Origin: Propionibacteriaceae bacterium
GTDB lineage: Bacteria; Actinomycetota; Actinomycetes; Propionibacteriales; Propionibacteriaceae
NCBI GenBank assembly: GCA_003158895.1
Contig: PMLO01000162.1
Coordinates: 1 to 5,263 of the forward strand
Direction of reading: 5' to 3'
Length of the DNA stretch: 5,263 nucleotides
Shown: positions 4,902 to 5,263 of the stretch, in pieces
How the letters are laid out: each line of letters begins with the position of its first letter
How positions within the stretch are numbered: the first letter of the stretch is position 1
Position numbers and translations under genes: made by a program
Notes under the pieces: generated by a model
The model's input: the letters and a program-made list of their open reading frames with translations, nothing else
The model's database searches: none
Told to the model about the DNA's origin: nothing

Positions 4902-5263
4902 GACGACTCCTGCATACGCATCTTGGCCGGCCGGGTCAGGGCTATGGCGAGCGCCAACATGGCCCTGATGAGGAAGACCGCGGCTTTCACCGGCGAGTGG
5001 CTTGGCACACCGCCGGCCCGTTCCCGCATGCTCACCCCCGCCTGCCGCACGACGAGTCCGCTGCGGGCCGCGATGACGAGGGCTTCGACCGTGTCGCCGA
5101 GGTACTCGGCGGGGTAGTCCCTCGCGTACAGCGCGTTGGCTCGCGGTCCGCACAGCTTGAGCCCGGATGTCGTGTCCGTGAGCTGCGTGCCGCAGACCCG
5201 GGAGAGCACGGCCGACAGGAGCTTCATCGCCCACTTGCGGGGACCGGCCACGGAGTACTCGCC
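4898..5263 (-). CDS. C-terminal part of a family 2 glycosyltransferase (5' end outside window)
   Basis: The frame is open to the right edge and encodes 121 residues, beginning GEYSVAGPRKWAMKLLSAV. The stretch LTDTTSGLKL (near residues 28-37), followed by ALYARDYPAEYLGDTVEALVIAARSGL and VSMRERAGGVPSHSPVKAA, matches the end of the catalytic domain of dolichyl-phosphate-mannose-synthase-like family 2 glycosyltransferases: the TDTTSG and EYLGDTVE motifs and the 'RAGG.PSH' segment are characteristic of actinobacterial members. A hydrophobic helix (AAVFLIRAMLALAIALT) near the end could touch the membrane. The catalytic DxD region lies outside the window, so activity cannot be checked. Such enzymes usually transfer a nucleotide-sugar residue to a lipid carrier or envelope polymer. 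A valine GTG and a methionine near the edge are internal, not starts, because the family has about 100 or more residues before them. The stop overlaps the DUF2304 start as ATGA. Confidence 0.88.
   Translation of the reverse strand, partial: GEYSVAGPRKWAMKLLSAVLSRVCGTQLTDTTSGLKLCGPRANALYARDYPAEYLGDTVEALVIAARSGLVVRQAGVSMRERAGGVPSHSPVKAAVFLIRAMLALAIALTRPAKMRMQESS
4907..4911 (-). promoter_or_regulatory. Ribosome binding site of the DUF2304 gene
   Basis: AGGAG on the minus strand, five bases before the ATG at 4901 and inside the end of the glycosyltransferase gene. It decides the start in favour of MSYVLPF over the long upstream open frame. Confidence 0.65.

Noticed and set aside
4902..5234. Upstream extension of the DUF2304 frame giving a 248-residue protein
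   Set aside because: The extension overlaps the glycosyltransferase, whose motifs are intact, and AGGAG with ATG at 4901 gives a normal DUF2304 length.
1..5263. CRISPR array, mobile element, attachment site or defence system
   Set aside because: No spaced direct repeats, transposase or recombinase motifs, tRNA gene or known defence-protein motifs were seen; base and codon use look even across the window.

Overview
The window looks like chromosomal DNA from a high-GC Gram-positive bacterium (Actinomycetota). By eye it is about two-thirds G+C, codon third positions are strongly G/C, and long open frames lie antisense to the real genes. Protein families also fit: a stand-alone maltokinase N-cap-like protein, a DUF2304 protein paired with a glycosyltransferase, and a DUF664-type DinB protein. 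The exact genus cannot be read from the sequence; Nocardioides/Kribbella-like actinobacteria would fit but this is a guess.

Layout. Positions 1-197 hold the 3' end of a plus-strand gene, possibly a roadblock/LC7-like protein. Everything else is on the minus strand and so reads from right to left. The right block (5263 to 1757) is a compact five-gene run: the C-terminal part of a family 2 glycosyltransferase, a DUF2304 membrane protein, L-threonine 3-dehydrogenase (tdh), glycine C-acetyltransferase (kbl) and a DinB/DUF664 protein. Junctions are an ATGA overlap, a GTGA overlap, a 21-bp gap with a clear ribosome binding site, and a 5-bp gap. A 150-bp spacer (1607-1756) with a 10-bp inverted repeat separates this from the left block: a maltokinase N-cap-like protein and then a divergent DedA/VTT-type membrane protein 16 bp downstream. 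That last gene converges on the plus-strand gene, with the two stop codons one base apart inside a 17-bp perfect palindrome.

How the genes work together. Tdh oxidises L-threonine to 2-amino-3-oxobutyrate, and Kbl cleaves this with CoA to glycine and acetyl-CoA, so the two form a complete threonine-to-glycine route. The glycosyltransferase and DUF2304 protein are probably a membrane pair acting on a lipid-linked sugar. Their overlap with tdh suggests co-transcription more than a shared pathway. The DinB protein, the N-cap protein and the DedA-like protein have no role that can be fixed from the sequence.

No RNA gene, mobile element, CRISPR array or prophage was found. I see no clearly new system; most of the window is ordinary. 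The points that deserve a second look are the coupling of the envelope pair to threonine catabolism, the two inverted repeats, and the orphan N-cap protein.
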